Source: Streptomyces sp. AC550_RSS872 (lineage in GTDB: Bacteria > Actinomycetota > Actinomycetes > Streptomycetales > Streptomycetaceae). Taken from it: DNA of 61,878 nucleotides. The notes under the pieces were generated by a model. The model saw only the letters and a program-made list of their open reading frames with translations, was not told where the DNA came from and searched no databases. Each line of letters opens with the position of its first letter. Position 1 is the stretch's first letter. Both the position numbers and the translations under genes were made by a program. This document shows positions 30,239 to 39,905 of this stretch, one piece after another. Location of the stretch: NCBI RefSeq assembly GCF_019049285.1, contig NZ_JAGMUL010000173.1, positions 40,185 to 102,062 of the forward strand, read 5' to 3'.

Positions 30239-31570
30239 TCAACGACGGCTCCACTGCTGGTTGGTGCCGCCGTTGCAGGACCAGAGGATGGTCCTGGTGC
30301 CGTTGGCGGTGCCGCCGGCGTTGGCGTCGAGGCACAGTCCGGACTGGACGCCGGTGATCGTGCCGTTGGGGTTGACGTTCCACTGCTGGTTGTTCTGGCC
30401 GTTGCAGTCCCAGATGATGACGGCGGTGCCGTTGGTGGTGCCGCGTCCGCCGGCGTCGAGGCACTTGTTGCCGTGGACGGTCAGTTGTTTGCCCGCGGTG
30501 TGGGTCCAGGTCTGGCCGGCTGTGCCGGTGCAGTCCTGGAGTTGGGTCTGGGTGCCGTTGGTGGTGCCGGCGCCGGGGACGGTCAGGCAGCGGCCGGACT
30601 GCGCGCCCACGATCTGCTGAGCCGTCGTCGGCGGTGGGGTGGTCGGCGGCGTCGCGTCAAGGCCGAAGAAGCGGATGGTTTCCGCGGCCTCGTCCGGCAG
30701 CCCGTGCCCCCGGCCCTGCACGCTGATCGCCTCGACCGGCGCGGCGCCGCCCGTACCGCCGTACCGGGTGCGGGTGTAGCCGGCCTTCGGCGAGTCGGTG
30801 AACACGGGCGTCTGACTGAGGCCGTGCACGTTCGTCCACTGCTCGACCTGCTCCCCGAAGTTGGGGTACCGCAGGATGTCGTCGTTGGTGCCGTGCCAGA
30901 TCTGCATCCGGGGCCGCGGCCCGGTGTACCCCGGGTAGGCGTTGCGTACCAGGTCACCCCACTGCTGCGGGGTCTTCGTGATCCGCCCCTGGGCGCAGTC
31001 GGAGTTCCACTCCGAGCCGTTGGTCGTGGCGAAACAGGCGAACGGTACGCCGGCGATCGAGGCACCCGCGGCGATCACGTCCGGATAGAGGCCGAGCAGG
31101 ACGTTGGTCATCATCGCCCCGGACGACTCACCGACGGCGAAGACCCTGGCGGGATCCACGGGGTACCTCTGCTTCACGTGGTCGACCATCGACATGATCC
31201 CGACCGGGTCACTGCCTCCGCCGCGCCGCAGTGCCTGTGGCGACGCGACGTCCCAGCACTTGCTGCTGCGCGTCACCGACGGGTAGATCACGATGTAGCC
31301 GTACCGGTCCGCCAGCGAGGCGTACGGCCTTCCGTTGTGGAAGGCCGGGCCACTTCCCCCGCAGTAGTGCGAGGCGATCACGACGGGGGGCCGCGCCGCC
31401 AGGCGGTCCGGCACGTACAGGTACATGCGCAGGTTCGTCGGGTTGGTGCCGAAGTTGGTGACCTCGACGAGCGTGGCAGCGGCGGCTGCCGGCGACGCGA
31501 CCGCCGGCCCTCCGAGCGACGCCACCGCGATGGCGAGCACCGCGGCGACCGCCATGAGGATCCGTCTCAT
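30239..31570 (-). CDS. Secreted CE1/PHB-depolymerase-type esterase with CBM13
   Basis: 443 residues. The ATG at 31570 is preferred over upstream in-frame starts because it is followed directly by a signal peptide (RRILMAVAAVLAIAVASLGG) and preceded by GAGGAGCTC. The alpha/beta-hydrolase domain (about 35-310) carries the nucleophile in GESSGAMM, an Asp candidate in HGTNDDIL and a His candidate in GRGHGLPDE. This is the layout of PHB-depolymerase-type esterases that include acetylxylan and feruloyl esterases. A Pro/Thr linker leads to a ricin-type module (about 318-443). It probably deacylates plant polysaccharide outside the cell; the natural ester is not determinable. Its CBM13 DNA is nearly identical to the copies at 32751-33111 and 45026-45399. 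Confidence 0.85.
   Translation of the reverse strand: MRRILMAVAAVLAIAVASLGGPAVASPAAAAATLVEVTNFGTNPTNLRMYLYVPDRLAARPPVVIASHYCGGSGPAFHNGRPYASLADRYGYIVIYPSVTRSSKCWDVASPQALRRGGGSDPVGIMSMVDHVKQRYPVDPARVFAVGESSGAMMTNVLLGLYPDVIAAGASIAGVPFACFATTNGSEWNSDCAQGRITKTPQQWGDLVRNAYPGYTGPRPRMQIWHGTNDDILRYPNFGEQVEQWTNVHGLSQTPVFTDSPKAGYTRTRYGGTGGAAPVEAISVQGRGHGLPDEAAETIRFFGLDATPPTTPPPTTAQQIVGAQSGRCLTVPGAGTTNGTQTQLQDCTGTAGQTWTHTAGKQLTVHGNKCLDAGGRGTTNGTAVIIWDCNGQNNQQWNVNPNGTITGVQSGLCLDANAGGTANGTRTILWSCNGGTNQQWSRR
30242..30617 (-). repeat. CBM13 cassette, family B copy 1
   Basis: C-terminal lectin cassette of the esterase, beginning with QQIVGAQSGRCLTVPGAG. It matches 45026-45399 (inverted) and 32751-33111 with few differences. 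Confidence 0.9.
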
Positions 31571-31639
31571 CTCTGAGCTCCTCGGTAATCGGTATGAACA
31601 CGCTGATGGAAGTGGTGCGCCCGGCTCGCCGGGATGGGA

Positions 31640-31675
31640 GTGAAGGCGGCACGTGATGTCACGTACCGCCTTCAC
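31640..31675 (-). terminator. Long hairpin terminator after the GH54-type gene
   Basis: Stem GTGAAGGCGG/CCGCCTTCAC continues into the inner palindrome ACGTGATGTCACGT. It lies 61 nt past the stop of the minus-strand arabinofuranosidase gene and upstream of the esterase start, so the two genes are probably separate transcripts. Confidence 0.8.
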
Positions 31676-31735
31676 CCGTCCGCCCATGCTCGCGTCCGGC
31701 GCTGGTCGGCGCTGGTCGGCGCAGGACGGAGCGAC

Positions 31736-33238
31736 TCAGCGGTAGCCGGCGGCGATGATGTTGGCCTGTACCGCGTTCTCGGTTGCGTCGGACGGGTATC
31801 CGGACACCATCGCGCCCTCGTAGAAGGTGCCGGCGCTGAGGTTCGCGCCGCCGCCGGGCTTGCAGCAGTCACCACCGCTGCCGAGGATGATGGCGCCCTG
31901 CTTCTTCATGGGGCTGTAGCCGGGCGGAAGCGCGCCGTCCCAGAGCGTGGTCAGGCTTCCGGTCTGGGCGTTCCCACCCTTGAGCGCGAAACGGCTCGTC
32001 CCGTTGTTCTTCAACATCGCCGTCACGAACTTGCTGGTGAACGCCCGCTGGTTCGGGTTCCAGGTCTGACTGCCACCGGAGTAGAGACCCCATTCGAGGT
32101 CGGCCTGGACCCAGGGGCCCCTGCCGGCGCACCCGCCGAACCAGCACTGGGTGCTGAAATTGATGGCGTCCATCGCTCCGGCCGCGTCGGCCGCTCGGGT
32201 CGTCTCGCTGTTGCCGTAGTCGAAGCAGCAGCCGCCGTTGACATGGGTGCCGCTGGTCACCATGTACATGCCTTCAGGGGCGCTGCCGGTCGGCACGCCG
32301 GTCAAGTGGCCGTCCCGCCAGTAGCTGTTGCCGGGGTTGATGTAGAGCGAGTAGGCCTTGCTGCCGCCGACCGCCAGCGACTCGGACGTCGCTATCGCCG
32401 GGCGGCTCTGGTTGGAGCCGGGAACCACACTCGATCCCTGGTACCACAGGTCGTTCCCGCGGCCGGACTGGTCGTAGATGACGGTGATGACACAGGTGGT
32501 CCCGGCGCAGAACGAGTCCTGCGTCGCCGCGTCGGCGGTGCCACCCGCGCTCAGGACGCCGATGTTCCGGGTCGTGCTGTCGGACGAGCGCCGGACCTGG
32601 TAGAGGTTGCCGTTGTAGGTGCCGTAGAGCGCTCGGACGGTGCTGTGGGCGGCGATGCAGGGGGTGCCGCCCGAGGCGTAGATGTCGCATGTGCCCGCGC
32701 CGCCCGGCACCGGCGGGTCCGGTGGGTCCGGCGGCGGGGTCGGCGAGTTCCACCGTTGGTTGGTGCCGCCGTTGCAGGACCAGAGGGTGATCCTGGTGCC
32801 GTTGGCGGTGCCGCCGGCGTTGGCGTCGAGGCACAGTCCGGACTGGACGCCGGTGATGGTGCCGTCGGGGTTGACGTTCCATTGCTGGTTGTTCTGGCCG
32901 TTGCAGTCCCAGATGATGACCGCGGTGCCGTTGGTGGTGCCGCGTCCGCTGGCGTCGAGGCACTTGTTGCCGTGGGCGGTCAGTTGTTTGTCTGCGGTGT
33001 AGGTCCAGGTCTGGCCGGCTGTGCTGGTGCAGTCCCAGAGGTGGGTCTGGGTGCCGTTGGCGGTGCCGGCGCCGGGGACGGTCAGGCAGCGGCCGGACTG
33101 CGCGCCCACGATGGGGGCGCTCTGCCCGGGCTCGATCGGTGCCGCCACCGCGGTGGCGCCGACGGCGACAAGCACCAGGACGGTGCCCAGCGCGGACAGC
33201 CGTCCGTAGCGGCGGGGCCGGGGTATTCGAAACACCAT
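31736..33238 (-). CDS. Secreted GH54-type alpha-L-arabinofuranosidase with N-terminal CBM13
   Basis: 500 residues. A signal peptide (about 1-33) is followed by a ricin-type module (about 42-162), a Pro-rich linker (TPPPDPPDPPVPGG) and an AbfB/GH54-type catalytic domain (about 175-500). Recognition rests on CDIYASGGTPCIAAHSTVRA, the paired-cysteine GGCCFDYGNSE, QADLEWGLYSGG and the C-terminal DCCKPGGGANLSAGTFYEGA. The family releases arabinose side chains from arabinoxylan or arabinan. Here the binding module is N-terminal, unlike the neighbouring genes, and replaces the C-terminal CBM42 usual in fungal GH54 enzymes. GTGAGGAA precedes the ATG. It acts outside the cell. Confidence 0.88.
   Translation of the reverse strand: MVFRIPRPRRYGRLSALGTVLVLVAVGATAVAAPIEPGQSAPIVGAQSGRCLTVPGAGTANGTQTHLWDCTSTAGQTWTYTADKQLTAHGNKCLDASGRGTTNGTAVIIWDCNGQNNQQWNVNPDGTITGVQSGLCLDANAGGTANGTRITLWSCNGGTNQRWNSPTPPPDPPDPPVPGGAGTCDIYASGGTPCIAAHSTVRALYGTYNGNLYQVRRSSDSTTRNIGVLSAGGTADAATQDSFCAGTTCVITVIYDQSGRGNDLWYQGSSVVPGSNQSRPAIATSESLAVGGSKAYSLYINPGNSYWRDGHLTGVPTGSAPEGMYMVTSGTHVNGGCCFDYGNSETTRAADAAGAMDAINFSTQCWFGGCAGRGPWVQADLEWGLYSGGSQTWNPNQRAFTSKFVTAMLKNNGTSRFALKGGNAQTGSLTTLWDGALPPGYSPMKKQGAIILGSGGDCCKPGGGANLSAGTFYEGAMVSGYPSDATENAVQANIIAAGYR
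32751..33111 (-). repeat. CBM13 cassette, family B copy 2
   Basis: The same lectin cassette as at 30242-30617 and 45026-45399, but placed at the N-terminus of its host protein, so it has moved as a self-contained unit. Confidence 0.88.
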
Positions 33239-33264
33239 GGCGGTTCCTCACCTGTTCGTAGGGT

Positions 33265-33298
33265 GGGATGCCCGGCGCGAAACCGCGCCGGGCATCCC
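33265..33298 (-). terminator. Hairpin terminator between two minus-strand glycan genes
   Basis: Perfect 15-bp stem GGGATGCCCGGCGCG/CGCGCCGGGCATCCC with a 4-nt AAAC loop, 12 nt after the stop of the frameshifted dehydrogenase gene and before the GH54-type gene. Confidence 0.88.
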
Positions 33299-33309
33299 GT
33301 CCGGACGGG

Positions 33310-36300
33310 CTATACGGCTGTGAACCGCCACTGTTGGTTCGTGCCGCCGTGGCAGCTCCATTGCAGGAGTCGTGCGCCGTCGGCCGTCGAGCCGCCGTTG
33401 ACGTCGACGCACAGTCCACTGGGGAGGCTTTTCACCGTGTACACGCCTACCGTGGTGGTCGGTGTGACGAGGAACTTCTGCGGGTCGCTGTTGTCGCAGG
33501 CGGACTGCTGAAGGAACGCGCCCTGGGCGGTGGACCCGCCCGTGACGGCGAGGCACTTGTCGCTGTGCACCGCCTTCAGGTGGACGGCGTCGCCACCGGC
33601 GTCGACGGCCTGCCACTTCTGGTTGTTGCCGCCGGTGGCCGGCCACTGGACGATCTGGGCGCCGTCAGCGGTCGAGGCCTCGCTGACGTCCATGAACTTG
33701 CCGCTGTGCTGCGCCGCGACCGTCCAGGTCCGACCGGCCACGCCACCGCCGCCGCTGCCCGGTTCGCCGACCCCGTTGCCGCCGAAGGTGAGCGAGTCGA
33801 GGTCGAGCCAGTTGTTCGAGGTGCCCTTGAACACCAGGTAGAGCCGGTGGGAGCCGGCGAGATCGGCAGTGTTCACCGCCGGCGTGGAACGGTAGGTGTT
33901 CCAGCCGCCGGTGCTGGGCACCGGTGTCGTGGCCAGGAGCGTGCCGGTCGGGGAGTCGGCGCGCAGTTCGATCGATCCGCCGCCGCTCGGCGACGACAAG
34001 CGGTAGCTCACGCTCGTGATGCCCGACAGGCTCATCGGGTTGAACGCGATCCAGTCGCCGTCGGAGATGTTGCCGACCCGCTTGCCGCTCTCGGCGCCGG
34101 ACTGCTCGACGATCTGCACACCCGACTGGTCCGTGTAGAACTCGGCCTGCTTGTGCTTGGGCTGGAGGATCGTGTGGGCGTAGCCGGTGAGCGGGGCCGC
34201 ACCGCCTGGGCCGCCGTCGTCGGTGTAGCGGGCGTTGAGGACGTAGTACAGGTTGGCGCCGTCAGGGTGCCCGCCGAGCACCTTCGTGTCGATGGTGCCC
34301 GAGCACCCCGGGTAGCGTGGTCTCATGCTGGTGGTCGTCGTGGCCGAGGGCGGGGTTGACCAACACCTTGGTGCAGTCGATGGGCGCGCCGCCGGGGTCC
34401 GAGACGGACACCTTGTACGAGACGCGGTCGCCGAAGTCCAGCATGCCGCCGCCCGGCGGAATCGTGAGGGTGACGATCGGTGCGGTGTTGCCCACGGTGA
34501 TCGGCACGTTGGCGAAGGCCGTCCTGCCGGTGTTGTCGGTGACCTTGAGCTGGGCGGTGTAGTTGCCGTTGGCGGTGTAGGTGTGTGACGGGTTGGCCGC
34601 GGTGGACGTGGTGCCGTCGCCGAACGTCCAGTGGTAGCTGAGCGTGCTGCCGGGATCCGGGTCCGTGGACCCCGCGCTGCTGAACTGCACGTTCAGTGGC
34701 GCGTTCCCGTTGGTGGGCGTTCCGGTGGCTTTGGCGATCGGCGACCGTCCGCCGTGGTTGTAGTCGATGCGGTAGAGCCCCGAGTCGTTGTTGCCACCGC
34801 CGAAGTTGGTGCCCCACTCGAGCAGGTACAGCGAGCCGTCGGGCCCGAACTCCATGTCCATCGGCTTGAGGAACTTGGCGGCGGGCATGAAGGGGTTGGT
34901 CCGGGTGACGGCGGTCGCGGAGTCGAAGTGGACCTCCTTGACGGTGTGGCGCGACCACTCGTAGAAGAAGTGGACCCCGTCGTAGTAGGGCGGGAACTTC
35001 GTCTCGGACGGGTTCGCGGCGTTGTAGCGGTAGACCGGTCCGCCCATCGGCCCCGAGCCGCCGGAGCCGAGTTCGGGGAAGTTCGGCGAGACGCCGTAGC
35101 CGTACCACATGTTCGGCGCGACGATCGGCTTGAGGCTGGTCAAGCCGGTGTTGTTCGGTGAGTTGTTGACCGGCGCGTTGCAGTTGAACTTGGGGCCGAC
35201 GACCCGGGTGTCCGGGTTGTAGGGCGCGTAGGCCTGGTTGTCGCCGTGGCAGAACGGCCAGCCGTAGTTGCCCGGGGACTTGATGACATTGAGTTCGACG
35301 AGCCCTTCGGGGCCGCGGTTCGTCGCGGGCGGGTTCCGGTCCGGGCCGTAGTCGGCGAGGTAGACCCAGCCGTTGGCCGGGTCGATCGAGAAGCGGAACG
35401 GGTTGCGGAAGCCCATCGCGTAGATCTCCGGCCGGGTCTGCGCCGTGCCCTGCGGGTAGAGGTTGCCGGCCGGGACGGTGTAACCGCCGCCCGCCGACGG
35501 CCGGATGCGCAGGAGCTTGCCCCTCAGGTCGTTGGTGTTGCCGGCGGTGCGGGCGGCGTCGAGGTTGGCCTTGCCCGGCCGCCAGTCCAGCGGGGCGTAG
35601 CCCTGCCAGTTGGAGTCGAGGTTCGGCGGGACGTCGTCCCCGGTGCCGATGTAGAGGTTCTTGTCGGGGCCGAACTCGATGTACCCGCCCGTGTGTCCGG
35701 GCTCGGCGAACGTGCGGTCCCGGGTCGCGGGGATGTCGATGATCGTCACCTGGCTCGACATGTTCAGGGTGTCGCCGGTGAGCGTGAACCGGGAGACCCG
35801 GTTGATGTCGTTCGGGACTCCGGCCGGGGAGTGATACAGATACACGTAGCCGTTGTCGGCGAAGTCGGGGTCGAGCGCCAGTCCGGTCAGGCCGTCCTCG
35901 CCGCCGGTGTAGACGCTGAGCGTGCCGGCTGTCACGGTGCGGTTCGTGGTCGGTTTGAAGATCTTCAGCTGCCCGGCCCGCTCGACGTAGAGCACCCGCC
36001 CGTCCGGGGCGACCGCGAGGGCCATCGGGTCCGCGGTGTTGTCGTCGAGGGTGCGCTTCTCGAAGTTGCTCCACACAGTGCCGCCGCAGTCGCCGGGCTC
36101 CTTGCCGGCCGCCCACTTGACGCCCCCGAGGACGTGGTTGCGGAAATGGGTCTCGCTGTAGGCCGCGCTGCTGTGTCCCATGGCGGTGGCCCACACGCGG
36201 CCGCCGCCGCTGTTGCGGCACCAGGAGATGGGGTGGTCCGGCCCCATGGCGCGCGGGCCCGGGTTGTACGTGCGCTCGTCCGCGGTGACCAGGACATGGA

Positions 36301-36859
36301 CGTCGCCGCGGGGGTTGCGGTCGAAGTTGTACCACTCCTCGCTGCGGTTCCAACGGTCAGGCAGGCCGGCCGTCGACGGGTGCTTCTTGTCCGCGACGAT
36401 GGCGGTGCCGGGCAGCACGCCGGGGGAGTGCTCCGGCATGTGTGCGCCGCCGTTGATGGTCTGGTCCCACCACGGGTACTCGTTCTCTATGCCCATGTCC
36501 GTGGCGTTGTGGATCGCGACGATGCCCTTGCCGCTGGCGAGGTAGCCCTCCACCGCCTGGCGTTGGGCCGCCGTGGTCCACACCATTCCCGAGGTCTGGA
36601 ACATGATGAGCACGTCGAAGGTGGCGAGGTTTTCCGGGGTGAAAACGCTCGAGTCCTCGCTGTGGACCAACTCGAAGTCGTTGGCCGCCGCCTGCTCCCG
36701 GAACATCGACAGGCCGGCCGGGATCGAATCGTGCCGGTAACCGGCCGTCTTCGTGAAGACCAGGGCTCGAAAGGCCGGCGCCGCTGACGCCGGTTGGGCG
36801 ACGACGAGCGACAGGAGCACGCTCGCGATCGCCCCGAAGATAACGATGATGCGACGCAA
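33310..36859 (-). pseudogene. ThuA-PQQ dehydrogenase-PKD-CBM6-CBM13 protein, interrupted by a frameshift
   Basis: Two overlapping minus-strand frames (36859-34262 and 34326-33310) together make one protein of about 1,180 residues. From a TTG start after AGGAGACGGCA: signal peptide (ends QPASA), ThuA domain (LVFTKTAGYRHDSIPAG), PQQ-type sugar dehydrogenase (HTGGYIEFGPD, LYIGTGDD, MGFRNPFRFSID), PKD, Ig-like spacer, CBM6-like and a ricin-like trefoil. The reading frame breaks near 34305-34316: the first frame reads HQHETTLP and then loses homology, while the second resumes at RYPGCSGTID, matching TGCSGTIT in the paralogue at 25511. A one-base insertion or two-base deletion explains it. If real, the product is secreted without its CBM6 and lectin modules; a sequencing error is equally possible. 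The dehydrogenase active-site motifs are intact. Confidence 0.82.
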
Positions 36860-37112
36860 TGCCGTCTCCTATTTCGGCGGAGCAACGATGGCATGACCAC
36901 GGGCACGCGTCGGCCGCACCTGAAGATGCGCCGGAGTGCCCGAGCGCGTCGTAGGCACGCATGTGCCGTCGGTTCGTCGTCCCGTCCGCCGTGACGGGCA
37001 GTCAAGTCCCTACGGAAGCAAGGGGAGTCACAAGCAAGGGGAGCCACACCAGATGCGACCTCTCCCGTGGTCTGCCGGCCAGCATGCAGCGGGGTATCGC
37101 AACAGTCAATAT

Positions 37113-37132
37113 GAATCGGGTGCGGCCGATTC
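37113..37132. promoter_or_regulatory. Inverted repeat upstream of the sugar ABC operon
   Basis: GAATCGG-N6-CCGATTC forms a 7-bp-arm palindrome at the left edge of the 61-bp repeat array, between the divergent dehydrogenase and ABC genes. It is a candidate operator for a LacI- or ROK-type regulator. No matching regulator gene is in the window. Confidence 0.4.
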
Positions 37133-37268
37133 CATAACACTTTTTGCGCATCAGCCGTCGTGACTTGGCGCGCGACTGTCGTCGGGCCGATTCCATAACA
37201 CATTTTGCGCATCAGCCGTCGTGACTTGGCGCGCGACTGTGGACGGGCCGATTCGATAACAGATTTTG
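37125..37268. repeat. 61-bp direct repeat array in a divergent intergenic region
   Basis: Copies start at 37125, 37186 and 37247 (exact 61-bp period; the third copy is only about 22 nt). Each opens with GCCGATTC(C/G)ATAACA, then TTTTG; the two full copies continue with GCGCATCAGCCGTCGTGACT and GGCGCGCGACTGT. The array lies about 140-280 nt upstream of the ABC ATPase start and about 270-410 nt upstream of the divergent ThuA-dehydrogenase gene. Phased copies suggest multiple regulator sites; function is inferred. Confidence 0.85.
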
Positions 37269-37406
37269 GCTTATCAATCGCTGATGTCTGCTGGTATTGC
37301 CAGGCACTCATCCAGGCATTTACCCTCGGGGCCGCGATGTCGCCATCACGTCCGGCGAAAGTTCACGGCTATTCGACCTGACGACGCGAATACAGAGGTT
37401 CCCACG

Positions 37407-38936
37407 ATGTCTGGCCTGCTGCCGTCGCCGCTGCTCGCTCTGCGAGGCATCGGCAAGTCGTTCCTCGGCGTGCGGGTGCTCGACGGCGTCGACCTCCAGG
37501 TCCGGCCCGGCGAGGTGCACGCGGTCGTCGGCGAGAACGGCGCCGGCAAGTCCACGCTCATGAAGGTGGTGTCCGGCGTCCACCAGCCCGACGAGGGAAC
37601 GGTCGAGTTCGCCGGCGCACCACGGACGTTCCGCAGCCCGCGTGAGGCCCAACAGGCCGGTGTCGGCACCGTCTACCAGGAGCTGACCCTGCTGCCCGAG
37701 CGCACCGTCGCGGAGAACGTCTGGCTGGGCCGCGAGCCCCTGCGCCGCGGGCTCGTCGACCGCAGGGCGATGCTCAGCCACACCGCGGGGCTCCTCGCCT
37801 CGATCGGGGAGGGCTCGTTACCGCCCGACACGCGCGTGGGACGACTCGGCGTGGCGCAACAACAGGTGGTCGAGATCGTCAAGGCGCTCGCCCTCGACGC
37901 GCGGCTGCTCATCATGGACGAGCCCACCGCGGCTCTCGCCGACCACGAAGTCGACCAGCTCTACGCGCTCGTACGGCGGCTCCAGGAGCAGGGGATAGGC
38001 GTGCTGTACGTCTCGCACCGCCTCAAGGAGGTCTTCGACCTGTCCAGCCGGATCACCGTGCTCAAGGACGGCCGGGCGGTGGCCACCTTGGACACCGCGG
38101 ACACCAGCGCCGATCAGCTGGTGCGCCACATGGTCGGCCGCGAGCTGTCGAGCTACTACCCCGCCCCGGCGAAGCCGCAGGAGCTGGGCCCGGTGCGGCT
38201 GACTGTCCGGGGCGGAGGCAACCGGAAGCTGCGCGGCATCGACCTACGGCTGCGCGCCGGCGAGGTGCTCGGCGTAGGCGGCCTTCAGGGCTCCGGCCGG
38301 TCGGCGCTGGCCCGCGCACTGTTCGGCGCCGCACCGTTCAGCACCGGCCAGGTGACCGTCGACGGAGCGCCGGTCCGGCTGCGCTCGCCCCGCGCCGCCA
38401 TACGGGCCGGTATCGCCTACGTCTCCGAGGACCGCAAGGGCGAAGGGATCGTCGCCGAGCAGTCGGTGCTCGACAACGCGCTGTTGGCCGTCCGCGCCGC
38501 CCGCGCCGTCCGCGCCGTCCGCCCGGGCCGGGGCGGCCGCGGTGCCCGGACCGCGCGGGTCCGGGAGCTGCTCGCGGCCGTCGAGCTTCGCGCTGCGGGG
38601 GAGGACCAGGAGATCCGTTTCCTGTCCGGGGGCAACCAGCAGAAGGTCGTGCTGGCCAGGTGGCTCGTGCTCGCCCCGAGGATCCTGCTCTTCGACGAGC
38701 CGACCCGGGGCATCGACGTGGGCGCCAAGTCGGCGATCCACGATCTCGTCCGCCGGCTGGCCCGCGACGGCGCCGCCGTGCTGATGGTCTCGTCCGAGCT
38801 GCCCGAGCTGCTCGGCATGAGCGACCGGATCATCGTCATGCGCGACGGCCGGATCGCCGGCGAGCTGCCCGCCGGCGCGTCAGAGGAGGATGTCGTCGCC
38901 CTGGCGGTCGGCACCGTGGGGGAGGCGGCCGGATGA
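37407..38936 (+). CDS. Sugar ABC transporter ATP-binding protein (RbsA/MglA type)
   Basis: 509-residue double-ABC ATPase of the CUT2 family. The first half has a canonical Walker A (GENGAGKST), a VAQQQ signature region and Walker B LLIMDEPTAAL. The second has a degenerate Walker A (GLQGSGRSALA) but a good signature LSGGNQQKV and ILLFDEPTRGID, the asymmetry usual in RbsA. The ATG at 37407 was chosen over earlier in-frame codons because the fold begins just after it and AGAGG lies upstream. Codon 138 is TTA (37818-37820), so translation may depend on bldA. It energises uptake through the two permeases that follow; the first overlaps its stop by ATGA. Confidence 0.95.
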   Translation: MSGLLPSPLLALRGIGKSFLGVRVLDGVDLQVRPGEVHAVVGENGAGKSTLMKVVSGVHQPDEGTVEFAGAPRTFRSPREAQQAGVGTVYQELTLLPERTVAENVWLGREPLRRGLVDRRAMLSHTAGLLASIGEGSLPPDTRVGRLGVAQQQVVEIVKALALDARLLIMDEPTAALADHEVDQLYALVRRLQEQGIGVLYVSHRLKEVFDLSSRITVLKDGRAVATLDTADTSADQLVRHMVGRELSSYYPAPAKPQELGPVRLTVRGGGNRKLRGIDLRLRAGEVLGVGGLQGSGRSALARALFGAAPFSTGQVTVDGAPVRLRSPRAAIRAGIAYVSEDRKGEGIVAEQSVLDNALLAVRAARAVRAVRPGRGGRGARTARVRELLAAVELRAAGEDQEIRFLSGGNQQKVVLARWLVLAPRILLFDEPTRGIDVGAKSAIHDLVRRLARDGAAVLMVSSELPELLGMSDRIIVMRDGRIAGELPAGASEEDVVALAVGTVGEAAG

Positions 38937-39904
38937 GCGGCGCGCTGTCCCCGCCGGCCCGGTGGACCCCGCCCGGCGTGTTCGTCGCCTTGGTCCTCAC
39001 CCTGGCGATCGGCTGGATCGTCGTCACGGTCGACGGCGGCCGGCTGTTCAGCGTGCCGACGACGGTGAGCCTGCTGCACGTCGCCGCCGGTCTGGGCCTC
39101 GTCGCGGTCGGCCAGACGCTGGTCGTCGTCGGGGGCTCGCTGGATCTGTCCGTGGCGTACGTGGTCAGCCTGAGCACCCTCGTCGCCGCCGAGACCATGG
39201 CCGGTGACGACGGTGCGCTGCTGCCGGCGATCGGCCTGACGCTCGCCGTCAGCAGCGCGATCGGCCTCGTCAACGGCCTGCTCGTCACCACGGCGCGGAT
39301 CAACCCCTTCATCGCGACCGTCGGCGTCGGACTGCTGCTGAAGGGATACCTCGACAACGGATACGACGGCCCGGCCGGCAAGACCGCACCCGCCCTGGTG
39401 CAGGGCCTGGGGTACCAGCGCATCGGCCCGGTGCCGCTGTCGTTCCTGCTGCTGCTCGCCGTCGCCGCCGCGGCCTGGTTCGTGCTGGCGCGCACCCGCT
39501 TCGGCCACCACCTGATCGCCGTGGGCGGTGACCCGGAGGTCGCCCGGCTCTCCGGCGTGCGGAACAGCCGGGTCCTCGTCACCGCCCATGTGCTGTGCGC
39601 CCTCTGCGCCGGCCTCGCCGGGATCTACCTCGCCAGTCGTCTCGGCGCCGGCGCACCGAGGGTCGGCACCGAGGGACTGTACGACCTGGAGTCGATCGCC
39701 GCGGTGGTGCTCGGCGGCACCGCCTTGGCCGGCGGGCGCGGCGGCGTTGTCGGCACGGTCGGCGGCGTGCTGCTGCTCGCGAGCATCGACGCCATCTTCA
39801 ACCAGCTCGAGGTCGACGTGTTCTTCAAGCAGGTGATCCGCGGCGTGATCATCATCGCGGCGGTCGCCGTCTACGCCCGCCGGGCGATGCGAAAGGCGTC
39901 CTAG
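38933..39904 (+). CDS. Sugar ABC transporter permease 1 (RbsC type)
   Basis: 323-residue polytopic membrane protein of the CUT2 permease family. It has many hydrophobic segments and the conserved stretches GQTLVVVGGSLDLSVA and VLGGTALAGGRGGVVGT, characteristic of RbsC/AraH-like permeases. The start overlaps the ATPase stop (ATGA at 38933-38936), indicating translational coupling. It should form a heterodimer with the permease encoded next. Confidence 0.94.
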   Translation: MSGALSPPARWTPPGVFVALVLTLAIGWIVVTVDGGRLFSVPTTVSLLHVAAGLGLVAVGQTLVVVGGSLDLSVAYVVSLSTLVAAETMAGDDGALLPAIGLTLAVSSAIGLVNGLLVTTARINPFIATVGVGLLLKGYLDNGYDGPAGKTAPALVQGLGYQRIGPVPLSFLLLLAVAAAAWFVLARTRFGHHLIAVGGDPEVARLSGVRNSRVLVTAHVLCALCAGLAGIYLASRLGAGAPRVGTEGLYDLESIAAVVLGGTALAGGRGGVVGTVGGVLLLASIDAIFNQLEVDVFFKQVIRGVIIIAAVAVYARRAMRKAS

Positions 39905-39905
39905 C

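Noticed and set aside
37125..37268. CRISPR-like array
   Set aside because: Only two full copies and one partial, with no spacer structure and no cas genes nearby.
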